Part shown: one piece after another, positions 17,562 to 25,788 of the stretch
Layout of the letters: each line of letters begins with the position of its first letter
Position numbering within the stretch: the first letter of the stretch is position 1
Assembly: GCA_902809985.1 (NCBI GenBank)
Contig: CADDXC010000001.1
Location: forward strand, 310,001 to 374,000
Source of the DNA: Clostridiaceae bacterium BL-3
GTDB lineage: Bacteria > Bacillota > Clostridia > Clostridiales > Clostridiaceae
Reading direction: 5' to 3'
DNA length: 64,000 nucleotides
Notes under the pieces: generated by a model
Told to the model about the DNA's origin: nothing
The model's database searches: none
The model's input: the letters and a program-made list of their open reading frames with translations, nothing else
Position numbers and translations under genes: made by a program

Positions 17562-18842
17562 ATGGAGTCTTTGGATTTAAGTAAATTTCCTAAAATAGAA
17601 TTACCCAGGTTCTTGAAAATAAAGCAGAATTTTGAGAAAGATAGAGTTGAAAATATAGAACTTGAAGTGGCGGATAAAGTAAGACAGAGTATAAAAAATA
17701 TGGATTTGAAAGGCAAGAGAATTGCAGTGGGTGTTGGCAGCCGTGGAGTTGCAAATATAGCTAAAATGGCTAAGACAGTTGTGGACTGCCTGAAAGGAGC
17801 TGGAGCAGAGCCATTTATCATACCTGCCATGGGAAGTCATGGCGGGGCCACACCGGAGGGTCAGGCAGGAATTTTAGCCTCTTATGGTATTACGGAGGAA
17901 GCAATGGGGGTCAAGGTAGATGCATCTGTAGATGTTGAGCCTATTGGAGAATATGAACCGGGATTGACTGTCTATGTTGCCAAAAGTGCTCTGGAGGCCG
18001 ATGGAGTGGTTATAATTCCCAGAATAAAACCGCATACCTGTTTTAGAGGCAGGGTTGAAAGCGGTGCCTGCAAAATGCTCGTTATAGGTCTTGGGAAGCA
18101 GCGGGGGGCGGATTCAGTTCACAGTAAGGGATTTGAAAGATTCCATGAGCTTATACCCGGAGTTGGGTGCATGATAGCTAAGAGGATCAAGCTGCTTTTT
18201 GCCGTATCCACAGTTGAAAATGCCTATGATGATACCTATAAGATAACCATACTTACGAAAGATGAGATACTTGGATTGGAGAAGGAAGAAGCTCTTCTTG
18301 AAGAGAGCAGAAAAAGGATGGCCCAGATACTCATACCGAAATTTGACGTACTTATAATAGGGGAGATAGGCAAGAATATAAGCGGAGATGGACAGGATCC
18401 CAACGTGACAGGGCTGTATTTTACCAAATGTGCCAGCGGAGGACCTGAATTTAAGAAATGCGTGATATTGGATGTGACAGATGAGTCCCATGGAAATACA
18501 AATGGAGTGGGAATGGCTGATGTCACGACTAGAAAGCTATTTGATAAAATAGATTTTATCTCGATGTATACAAATTGTTTTACAAGTACTGAAATAGAAC
18601 CTGCTAAGATACCTATGGTTGCCAGGAATACGGAAGATGCTGTGAGGATAGCAGTCAAATTGTGCAATGGTATAAAAAGTAAGCAGCATAAGATAGTCTG
18701 GATTAAAAACACCATGGAGCTGGGGAAAATATTGGTAAGCGAACCTCTGCTGCCCGAAGTTGAAAAAAATCCCAAGCTTGAAATTTTAACTGGCCCTAAA
18801 GAGATTGAATTTGAAAAGGGCGAACCTGTAGATATATGGTAG
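17562..18842 (+). CDS. LarA-family nickel-pincer racemase/epimerase
   Basis: A 426-residue lactate-racemase-domain protein. Residues aligning with the LarA active site are present with nearly the same spacing: His93 (MGSHGG), His158 (IKPHTCF), Lys171 (GACKM) and His187 (SVHSKG), against His108, His174, Lys184 and His200 of Lactobacillus LarA. LarA homologues are known to include hydroxyacid racemases and a gluconate 2-epimerase, so an aldonate C2-epimerase fits this operon. The nickel-pincer cofactor genes larB, larC and larE are not in the window and must lie elsewhere if it is active. I set the start at the ATG after GGGAGAT; an ATG five codons earlier lacks a ribosome site. Confidence 0.8.
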   Translation: MESLDLSKFPKIELPRFLKIKQNFEKDRVENIELEVADKVRQSIKNMDLKGKRIAVGVGSRGVANIAKMAKTVVDCLKGAGAEPFIIPAMGSHGGATPEGQAGILASYGITEEAMGVKVDASVDVEPIGEYEPGLTVYVAKSALEADGVVIIPRIKPHTCFRGRVESGACKMLVIGLGKQRGADSVHSKGFERFHELIPGVGCMIAKRIKLLFAVSTVENAYDDTYKITILTKDEILGLEKEEALLEESRKRMAQILIPKFDVLIIGEIGKNISGDGQDPNVTGLYFTKCASGGPEFKKCVILDVTDESHGNTNGVGMADVTTRKLFDKIDFISMYTNCFTSTEIEPAKIPMVARNTEDAVRIAVKLCNGIKSKQHKIVWIKNTMELGKILVSEPLLPEVEKNPKLEILTGPKEIEFEKGEPVDIW

Positions 18843-18872
18843 GTTAATTTGCAGTAGGCATTGAGGTTGTTT

Positions 18873-18922
18873 GACCGCCAATGGGCTTTTTGGAAGAAAG
18901 CCGATTGGTGGTTCTGTTTTTT
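18873..18922 (+). terminator. Terminator of the sugar-acid operon
   Basis: A long stem of 17-18 bp pairs GACCGCCAATGGGCTTT (18873-18889) with 18897-18914, allowing a few mismatches, then a TTTTTT tract. It separates the operon from the regulator gene. Confidence 0.88.
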
Positions 18923-19031
18923 ATAAAAGTAACTTTGTAAGAGAGTGGATTATTGAATATTACTGTCAAAATATATATAATTAATTCTGTATATAATAAT
19001 TTTTGTGAAAATTAGAATGGTGGGTATGAAT

Positions 19032-19781
19032 ATGACACATAAACCAACAGAAAGAGTCTTGAATATATTGAATCTTTTGTCAATTACCCCTAAGGGGTTA
19101 ACTTTAACGGAGATTTCTGAAGCAATTAGTATACCTAAAAGTACTCTTTATCCTATTATGCAGACAATGCTGGAACGTAACTTTGTTTATCTTGAAAAAA
19201 ATTCTCTAAAATATTCAATGGGAATTTCTGCTTTTTGTATTGGGGCATCTTATTCGCAAAATAAACATATGATAGATTTCATACAAAAAATAATGAAAAA
19301 CATTGTAGCTGATATTGATGAAACCTGTCAGATGGGAGTTCTCGACGGAAGCGATGTATTATATGTATTAAAAGAGGATCCTGTAAAAGATATGGATATT
19401 CGTCTTATTTCCCATGTAGGGAAACGACTGCCAGCGTATTGTACAGCTCTAGGAAAAGCTCTATTGAGTGGGTATAAGATTGAAAAAATAAAATCACTTT
19501 ATCCTGATGGTTTAAAAGCTGTTACAAAAAACACTATAACGGATTTTAATGTCCTAGAAGCACAATTAGAAAAGATTAGACAAACTAATGTGGCGTTAGA
19601 GGTTGAAGAAGTGACAAAATTTTTACGATGTTATGCGGTTCCTCTAGCTTCAAAGGGGAAAGTCATAGGAGCTATTAGTATAAGTATCCCGACTTTTCGA
19701 GCTACTGAGAAGAAAAATAAATTGGCAATTGAATTGTTATTAAAGGCAAAAGAAAAAATTGATTCTGTCAATTATAATTAA
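19032..19781 (+). CDS. IclR-family transcriptional regulator
   Basis: About 249 residues. An N-terminal winged helix-turn-helix (about 5-65: PTERVLNILNLLS, LTLTEISEAISIPKSTLYPI) is followed by the IclR effector domain with the family-typical KRLPAYCTALGKALLS and a closing PLASKGKVIGAISISIP. It sits right after the sugar-acid operon but behind its terminator, so it has its own promoter. In E. coli, xylonate genes of the same two families are controlled by IclR-type proteins (YagI/XynR), which supports it as the local regulator. The ATG was chosen because IclR proteins begin close to THKPTERV and GGTGGG precedes it. Confidence 0.88.
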   Translation: MTHKPTERVLNILNLLSITPKGLTLTEISEAISIPKSTLYPIMQTMLERNFVYLEKNSLKYSMGISAFCIGASYSQNKHMIDFIQKIMKNIVADIDETCQMGVLDGSDVLYVLKEDPVKDMDIRLISHVGKRLPAYCTALGKALLSGYKIEKIKSLYPDGLKAVTKNTITDFNVLEAQLEKIRQTNVALEVEEVTKFLRCYAVPLASKGKVIGAISISIPTFRATEKKNKLAIELLLKAKEKIDSVNYN

Positions 19782-19803
19782 ATTTCACCATAGGGTTTGG
19801 AAG

Positions 19804-19836
19804 ATCCATCAGCTTCATTTAGCTGATGGATTTTTA
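19804..19836. terminator. Bidirectional terminator between iclR-type gene and xpt
   Basis: ATCCATCAGCT (19804-19814) pairs perfectly with AGCTGATGGAT (19821-19831) with T-runs on the plus side; the xpt stop lies in the loop. Confidence 0.85.
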
Positions 19837-20408
19837 TCCGAACAAAATTTTATACATCCCTGTTCCAGGCTGCTGATTCTGGCTAGAGAATAGACTCTAT
19901 ACCCTTTTGATTCCAGCAATTTTCTTCCCGGCTGAAAGGATTTTTCGATAACTATGCCTATGCCTGAAACTTCAGCCCCGGCAGATTCAATCAGACGTAT
20001 AGCTCCTGAGGCAGCTTCTCCTTTTGCTAAAAAATCATCTATGATTAAAATTCTATCTTTTGCAGTAATGTATTTTTTGGACAGAGTTAAGTTGTAATCT
20101 ATGGATTTAGTAAAAGAATGTATGACGGTTTGATATATATTGTCGCTTAAAATTTTTGAAGTTTCCTTTTTTAATATCACCATAGGGAGTCCCATTTGAA
20201 GTGCTGTCATGGATGCTGGAGCAATTCCGGAACTCTCAACTGTAAATATTTTTGTGGGCTTGGCTTCTTTAAAATAATTTTTAAAATAAGTGCCTATTTC
20301 GTACATCAAATTTAAGTCCACCTGATGATTTAGAAAGGAATCTACTTTTAAAATATTTTTATCAATTACAAGTCCATCTTTCAAAATTCTTCTTTTTAAT
20401 GAGTCCAT
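19815..20408 (-). CDS. xpt: Xanthine phosphoribosyltransferase
   Basis: A 197-residue purine salvage enzyme that makes XMP from xanthine and PRPP. The PRPP-binding motif is [17 protein letters not shown] and the N-terminal [31 protein letters not shown] is very typical of Xpt. GGTGG precedes the ATG. The upstream 200 bp do not contain a recognisable purine riboswitch, which is often found before xpt in other Firmicutes, and no pbuX permease follows it here. Confidence 0.93.
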   Translation of the reverse strand: MDSLKRRILKDGLVIDKNILKVDSFLNHQVDLNLMYEIGTYFKNYFKEAKPTKIFTVESSGIAPASMTALQMGLPMVILKKETSKILSDNIYQTVIHSFTKSIDYNLTLSKKYITAKDRILIIDDFLAKGEAASGAIRLIESAGAEVSGIGIVIEKSFQPGRKLLESKGYRVYSLARISSLEQGCIKFCSDKNPSAK

Positions 20409-20607
20409 TTTTATACCACCTTATATAATTATTTTTGGTATTTAAATGCCAAGTAAGAGTTGGATTTTAGAAAAACCGTACTGATTATTGGAATAATACT
20501 TATTATATAGAATATAGTTTACAACTTCAACTGTTGTTAATATTGGAAAATACATAATTTAGGAATATAATATATAGTATTATATTGTATTATAGGGAGT
20601 GGTTTAA

Positions 20608-21126
20608 GTGGATTTTTTAGAGCTCAGCAAAAAACGTTATTCTGTTCGAGAGTATGAAAGTAAAAAAGTAGAAGATGATAAACTTTCCAGGATATTAGAG
20701 GCGGCTAAAGTGGCACCTACAGCCTGCAACAATCAACCTCAGAGACTTATTGTAGTAAAAACTGAAGAGGGGCTTGAGAAGCTCAAAAAGGGAGCAAATG
20801 TATATGGGGCTCCATTGGCTGTAATTGTATGTGTGGATCGCAGTGAGTCATGGAAAAGACCTTTTGACAAGAAGGATATTGGAGATATAGATGCAGGTAT
20901 AGTGGCCACTCATATGGTACTTGAGGCAGAAGAACTGGGATTAGGTACTATATGGATAGGTTATCTAGATCCCAAGGCAGTTAAAAGCGAATTCAACATT
21001 CCAGAAAATGTGGATCCAGTGAGCATCATAGGTATAGGTTATGCAAAAGGTCAGCCTGCGTCACCGAACAGACATAGTACTGAACGTAAACCTCTAGAAA
21101 AATGGGTAAATTATGAAACTTTCTAG
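20608..21126 (+). CDS. Nitroreductase family protein
   Basis: A 172-residue FMN-dependent oxidoreductase. The N-terminal SKKRYSVREYESKKV carries the Arg and Ser residues used for FMN binding, followed by AKVAPTACNNQPQRLIV; the C-terminal LGTIWIGYLDPKAVKSE and IGIGYAKG fit the short clostridial branch. The substrate is unknown; such proteins reduce nitro groups, quinones or flavins. GTG start after AGGGAGTGG. Monocistronic, with a hairpin at 21187-21211 toward the convergent dehydrogenase. Confidence 0.88.
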   Translation: MDFLELSKKRYSVREYESKKVEDDKLSRILEAAKVAPTACNNQPQRLIVVKTEEGLEKLKKGANVYGAPLAVIVCVDRSESWKRPFDKKDIGDIDAGIVATHMVLEAEELGLGTIWIGYLDPKAVKSEFNIPENVDPVSIIGIGYAKGQPASPNRHSTERKPLEKWVNYETF

Positions 21127-21186
21127 GGCATACAAATGAAATTTCTGTTATCATAATAACACCACCATTAGAAGAAAATTAAATTT

Positions 21187-21211
21187 AGTGAACAGTTTTT
21201 AGCTGTTCACT
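21187..21211. terminator. Bidirectional terminator
   Basis: AGTGAACAG (21187-21195) pairs with CTGTTCACT (21203-21211) between convergent genes; flanking AATTT/AATTT adds to the stem. Confidence 0.78.
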
Positions 21212-22152
21212 GAATTTATCGGGCTATTATTTATGAAGGCCTTGATGTTATTACCTAAGAGTTCTACAAGTCTCTGTCTTGTTTCAATACATTTGCAGCC
21301 TATATGGGGAGTTAATATGACGTTTTTCATAGAAAAGAGAGGATTGCTTACGTCAAAAGGTTCCTTTTCCTGAACATCTAAAGCTGCACCTGCAATTATT
21401 CCCCTCTGTAAGGCTTCTATTAAATCCTTTTCATTTATTATGGCTCCTCTTGCAGTGTTTATAATAAACGAAGTGGATTTCATGAGTTTAAATTTATCCC
21501 TGTCAATGAGATGCTTTGTATCCTCTGTAAGAGGACAGTGAATGGATACGAAGTCACTTTTAGCCAGGAGTTCTTCTAAAGATACAAATTTTACGTTGGG
21601 AATTGGTTTTATACTTCTGTTATAGACCAGAACTTTCATATCCAGAGCCAGAGCTGTCTTTATAACACGTTGTCCTATGGCACCAGCTCCAATTATGCCC
21701 AGAGTCTTATCTTTTATTTCAACATGCGGTACCTGGAGATCTTTGGTGAAATTGCTGAAGTTCCCTTCTTTCAACATTGTCTGCTGCAGGGTAATAGATG
21801 AACATAAGCTCAATATAAAGGTGATGGCAAGTTGTGCCACTGCATCTGTACTGTAGCCGGGTACGTTGCAAACCATAATATTTTTTTTACGGGCAGCTTC
21901 TATGTCTATATTGTTGTACCCTGTTCCAGCTTCACAGATAAGTTTTACAGAAGAGGGAAATTTACATATCAAATTGCCACTTAAAGGGAGTTCCTTGGTT
22001 ACTACAATATTTTGGTCTTTAACTCTTTCTAGAATTTGGTCTTCACTGCTGCTGTCATACAATGCAACTTTAGTAAATTCATCTAATACTGAGAAATTAA
22101 TTTTTCCATCAAAATTGATTTTGCTTGAATTTAAAAATACAGTATTTTTCAT
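21199..22152 (-). CDS. D-isomer-specific 2-hydroxyacid dehydrogenase
   Basis: A 317-residue NAD-dependent dehydrogenase that interconverts a 2-keto acid and a D-2-hydroxy acid. The Rossmann motif GIIGAGAIG is at 153-160, and the catalytic set Arg235 (NTARG), Glu264 (EKEPF) and His283 (TPHIG) is complete. It resembles glycerate/hydroxypyruvate or 2-hydroxyisocaproate dehydrogenases; the substrate cannot be told. GGAGGATTAACATG gives a strong start. Its 5' end lies only 115 bp from the truncated formate dehydrogenase gene that runs away from it. Confidence 0.87.
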   Translation of the reverse strand: MKNTVFLNSSKINFDGKINFSVLDEFTKVALYDSSSEDQILERVKDQNIVVTKELPLSGNLICKFPSSVKLICEAGTGYNNIDIEAARKKNIMVCNVPGYSTDAVAQLAITFILSLCSSITLQQTMLKEGNFSNFTKDLQVPHVEIKDKTLGIIGAGAIGQRVIKTALALDMKVLVYNRSIKPIPNVKFVSLEELLAKSDFVSIHCPLTEDTKHLIDRDKFKLMKSTSFIINTARGAIINEKDLIEALQRGIIAGAALDVQEKEPFDVSNPLFSMKNVILTPHIGCKCIETRQRLVELLGNNIKAFINNSPINSVNS

Positions 22153-22267
22153 GTTAATCCTCCATGTTATATTACAAAATATTTTAAATTCAGTATAACT
22201 TTTGTGAAAATTGCTGTCAAATTGTTAAAGCATTTAAACTACCTATAATATTCTTGAATTTAATGAA

Positions 22268-24178
22268 GTGACCTGGGAAGAAGCTATAAAATATACAGCT
22301 GATAGACTCATGAAAATAAAGAATAAGTATGGAGCTGATTCTATAATGGGGACAGGATGTTCGAGAGGACCTGGGAATGAGGCAAATTATATTATGCAGA
22401 AATTCATGAGGGCTGTTGTTGGGACGAATAATGTGGATAATTGTGCCAGGGTCTGTCATGGACCCTCTGTGGCTGGACTTGCCAAGGTGCTGGGCAACGG
22501 AGCTATGTCCAATAGCATTCCTGAAATTGATAATGCGGATCTGATTTTTGTTTTTGGGTATAATCCTGCAGAATCTCATCCTATAGTTGCCAGAAGAATA
22601 GTGAAAGCCAGGGAAAAAGGTGCAAAGATAGTAGTGGTTGATCCCAGAATAACTGAAAGTGCCAGAATTTCAGACCTGTGGCTTCCAATAAAAGGCGGCA
22701 CCAATATGGCCCTTGTAAATGGTTTTGCAAATGTCCTTGTAAACGAAGGATTGTATGATAGGAATTATGTGGAGAAATATACTGAAGGCTTTGAGGAATA
22801 CAGCAGAATACTTGCAAAATATACACCTGAATATGTGGAAAAAATATCCAAAGTACCTGCGCAGAAGATAAGAAAAGCCATGGAAATGTATGCAGCTGCT
22901 AAAAGTCCAATGATACTTTATGGTATGGGAGTATGTCAGTTCGGGCAAGCTGTAGATGTGGTAAAGGGACTGGCTTCACTTGCCCTTCTTACAGGAAATT
23001 ATGGAAGGCCAAGTGTGGGAATAGGGCCTGTCAGAGGACAGAACAATGTTCAGGGCGCCTGCGATATGGGTGCACTTCCAAATGTCTTTCCAGGATATCA
23101 AAGTGTAACGGATGAAAGTGTAAGGAATAAGTTTGAAAAAGCCTGGGGAGTTGAAAGACTTCCGGACAAAATAGGATATCACTTGACTGAGGTACCTGAA
23201 TTGGTGCTTAAAGAGCATAAGTTAAAAGCATATTATATAATGGGAGAGGATTCAGTTCAAAGTGATCCAAATTCCAATGAACTTAAAAAGGCTTTGAATG
23301 AACTTGAATTTGTGGTGGTTCAGGATATATTCATGAATAAGACAACTTTATATGCAGATGTAATACTGCCTGCAACTTCCTGGGGGGAACATGAGGGTGT
23401 ATATACGTCAGCAGACAGGGGATTTCAAAAATTCAACAAGGCAGTTGAACCTATAGGGGATATTAAGCCTGACTGGCAGATAATTTGCGAACTTGCCTCG
23501 GCTATGGGATATGAAATGCATTATGATAATACAAAGGAAATATGGGACGAGATGAGAGGACTTTGCCCTAAATTTGCAGGTGCAACTTATAAGAAAGTTG
23601 AAAGCTTGGAAGGTGTTTTATGGCCTTGTCCTTCGGAGGATCATCCTGGCACTTCCTACCTGTATGAAAATAATGAATTCAGCACTCCAAGCAAAAAAGG
23701 AATCCTGTTTGCTTCAGAATGGAGACCTACTGAGGAATCACCTGGCAGTGAATATCCTCTTAGCTTGTGTACTGTAAGGGAAATAGGACATTATTCGGTT
23801 AGGACCATGACAGGAAATTGCCGTGCCCTTCAGCAGCTTGAAGATGAGCCGGGAAGGATACAGATGAGTCCTGAAGATGCGGGAAAACTTAACATAAAAG
23901 ATGGGCAGCTGGTCAGGGTGTCTTCTAGAAGGGGCTCAGTGATAAGCAGGGCCTATATAACAGACAGGGTAATGAGGGGATCTACCTATATGACTTATCA
24001 GTGGTGGATAGGTGCCTGTAATGAACTTACTGTGGATAATCTTGATCCAATATCAAAAACTCCTGAGTATAAATACTGTGCGGTAAAAGTTGAGCCCATA
24101 AAGGATCAGGACAGGGCTGAGGAACAGCTGAAGGAAAATTATAAAGATCTCCGAAAAAAGATGGGAGCCTTGAGTTAA
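22268..24178 (+). CDS. fdhA: Formate dehydrogenase alpha subunit, Cys type, lacking the N-terminal Fe-S domain
   Basis: The reading frame of 636 residues follows E. coli FdhH closely from about its residue 78 to the end. Cys63 in CARVCHGPSVAG stands at the selenocysteine position (140 in FdhH) and is encoded by TGT, so it is a Cys form; the next His is kept. The first 77 residues of the family, with the four cysteines for the [4Fe-4S] cluster, are absent. An in-frame TAA at 22235 blocks extension. Codons between that stop and the GTG read ILEFNEVTW, as if the homologous region were cut here. No clear ribosome site precedes the GTG. Without the cluster, electron transfer would fail unless a partner supplies it, so this may be a decaying copy. 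Confidence 0.85.
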   Translation: MTWEEAIKYTADRLMKIKNKYGADSIMGTGCSRGPGNEANYIMQKFMRAVVGTNNVDNCARVCHGPSVAGLAKVLGNGAMSNSIPEIDNADLIFVFGYNPAESHPIVARRIVKAREKGAKIVVVDPRITESARISDLWLPIKGGTNMALVNGFANVLVNEGLYDRNYVEKYTEGFEEYSRILAKYTPEYVEKISKVPAQKIRKAMEMYAAAKSPMILYGMGVCQFGQAVDVVKGLASLALLTGNYGRPSVGIGPVRGQNNVQGACDMGALPNVFPGYQSVTDESVRNKFEKAWGVERLPDKIGYHLTEVPELVLKEHKLKAYYIMGEDSVQSDPNSNELKKALNELEFVVVQDIFMNKTTLYADVILPATSWGEHEGVYTSADRGFQKFNKAVEPIGDIKPDWQIICELASAMGYEMHYDNTKEIWDEMRGLCPKFAGATYKKVESLEGVLWPCPSEDHPGTSYLYENNEFSTPSKKGILFASEWRPTEESPGSEYPLSLCTVREIGHYSVRTMTGNCRALQQLEDEPGRIQMSPEDAGKLNIKDGQLVRVSSRRGSVISRAYITDRVMRGSTYMTYQWWIGACNELTVDNLDPISKTPEYKYCAVKVEPIKDQDRAEEQLKENYKDLRKKMGALS

Positions 24179-24210
24179 AAATATTGAATAATTATCGTAT
24201 TGATACAGTG

Positions 24211-24248
24211 CAGTGAAAAGTATAATGGAAACTTTTCACTGTTTTTTT
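24211..24248 (+). terminator. Terminator after the formate dehydrogenase gene
   Basis: CAGTGAAAAGT (24211-24221) pairs with ACTTTTCACTG (24231-24241), followed by seven T residues. Confidence 0.88.
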
Positions 24249-24335
24249 GTAGAGAAATTGTCTTCTATTGAATTTTAACTTCACAAGTATATAATAAAAA
24301 TCATTAAATGTTCTAATATTGTAAGGGGTGAAGTG

Positions 24336-25601
24336 ATGAAACCATTAGCGGAATTGATGAGGCCGGTTTCACTGGAGGATTTTATTGGACAAAATCAGAT
24401 ATTGGGAAAGGGAAAACCTCTATACAATTTGATAATTAAAAAGATGATACCAAATTGTGTATTATACGGCCCTCCGGGAACCGGCAAGACGACACTGGCT
24501 GGTATTATGGCCAATTATATGGATAAAAGATTTTATAAACTCAATGCCACAACGGCATCCTTGAAGGATGTACAGAATATTACATCTAATCTGGACAATT
24601 TGCTTAATTACAAGGGAGTTGTCATCTACATAGATGAGCTCCAGTATTTTAACAAGAAACAACAGCAGGCTCTGCTGGAATTTATTGAAAACGGTAAGGT
24701 GACTTTAATAGCAAGCACAACTGAAAATCCGTATTTTGCTATACATAAAGCTGTTTTGAGCAGATGCAATATATTCAGATTTTTACCTTTGACTGCTGAT
24801 GAGGTAATGACCGGACTTAAAAGGGCATTGGATAAATTAATTGGAGAAAATATGAAAATTAAATATTCACGGGATGCCCTTAGATATATAGCTGAAATTT
24901 CTCAGGGAGATTATAGAAAGGCCTATAATATATTGGAGCTGGCAGTTAATTCCCAGATGGGAGAGGAGAAGGAAGTATCGGTGGAATGTGTTGAGGGCCT
25001 GGGGCAATCATCTATGAGAGCCGATTCCAGCGGCGATGAATTCTACAATGTTTTGAGTGCGCTGCAAAAAAGTATCCGGGGAAGCGATCCGGATGCATCC
25101 GTTCATTATCTGGCCAGACTCATAGAAGGCGGTAATATATTGGCTGTAACCCGGAGATTAGCGGTAATTACTGCAGAAGATATTGGACTGGCCTGCCCCA
25201 ATGCACTTTCGGTGGTTAATTCAGGATTGGAGCTGGCTTTGAAAGTGGGATTTCCTGAAGCCAGAATAATACTTTCTGAACTTGTCATATATCTGGCTAC
25301 TCTACCCAAATCAAACAGTGCGTATCTGGCCATAAATTCTGCTGTGGAAGATCTAAGGCATACTAATACAGGTGATGTTCCGGATCATCTAAAAGATGCC
25401 CATTACGGTGGAGCCAGCAAATTGGGGGTTAAGGGATACAAGTATCCACATGACTACCACAATAATTATGTAAAGCAGGAGTATATGCCAAGGAAATTAA
25501 AAGGAAAGAAGTATTATATTACTCAAAATAACAAATATGAAGATAGTATTAAAAAATACTGGAACTCAGTAAAAAAAACTGATGAATCAGGCGATTTTTA
25601 A
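24336..25601 (+). CDS. rarA: Replication-associated recombination protein A (AAA+ ATPase)
   Basis: A 421-residue clamp-loader-like ATPase that acts at stalled replication forks. It opens with PLAELMRPVSLEDFIGQ, the family signature; Walker A GPPGTGKTT is at 45-53 and Walker B IYIDELQ near 95-101, followed by a sensor region (ASTTENPYFAIHKAVLSRC). The C-terminal half holds the tetramerisation region with the well conserved ARLIEGGN and AEDIGLACPNAL. ATG after AAGGGGTG; a GTG one codon upstream is also possible. It is a single gene. Confidence 0.93.
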   Translation: MKPLAELMRPVSLEDFIGQNQILGKGKPLYNLIIKKMIPNCVLYGPPGTGKTTLAGIMANYMDKRFYKLNATTASLKDVQNITSNLDNLLNYKGVVIYIDELQYFNKKQQQALLEFIENGKVTLIASTTENPYFAIHKAVLSRCNIFRFLPLTADEVMTGLKRALDKLIGENMKIKYSRDALRYIAEISQGDYRKAYNILELAVNSQMGEEKEVSVECVEGLGQSSMRADSSGDEFYNVLSALQKSIRGSDPDASVHYLARLIEGGNILAVTRRLAVITAEDIGLACPNALSVVNSGLELALKVGFPEARIILSELVIYLATLPKSNSAYLAINSAVEDLRHTNTGDVPDHLKDAHYGGASKLGVKGYKYPHDYHNNYVKQEYMPRKLKGKKYYITQNNKYEDSIKKYWNSVKKTDESGDF

Positions 25602-25689
25602 CCCTGAGTACTGACAGTGTTATTTGAATAATTCTGGAAGTGAATATATACTTAGATTATTAGTGTTTGATGGGAGGTGCTTATATGGT

Positions 25690-25734
25690 ATGATAAGAAA
25701 AGGAAAATTGAAAGATCTGAATACAGATGAATGA
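25690..25734 (+). pseudogene. Short N-terminal remnant, GNAT-like start
   Basis: A 14-codon frame reads MIRKGKLKDLNTDE and stops. The first ten residues look like the opening of GNAT acetyltransferases (MIRK-x-x-x-x-DL), and a good ribosome site (GGGAGGTG) lies upstream. It may be what is left of a deleted gene; the resemblance is short and could be chance. Confidence 0.2.
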
Positions 25735-25788
25735 AACCTATTATCTAGTATATGAAATTGTAAAATAATAATTTTGTGGAGAGATATT

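Noticed and set aside
20409-20607. Purine riboswitch upstream of xpt
   Set aside because: The minus-strand sequence lacks the conserved core segments of the purine riboswitch; only small AT-rich hairpins are present.
22450-22460. Selenocysteine codon in the formate dehydrogenase
   Set aside because: The codon at the catalytic position is TGT (Cys), not TGA, and no SECIS-like need arises.
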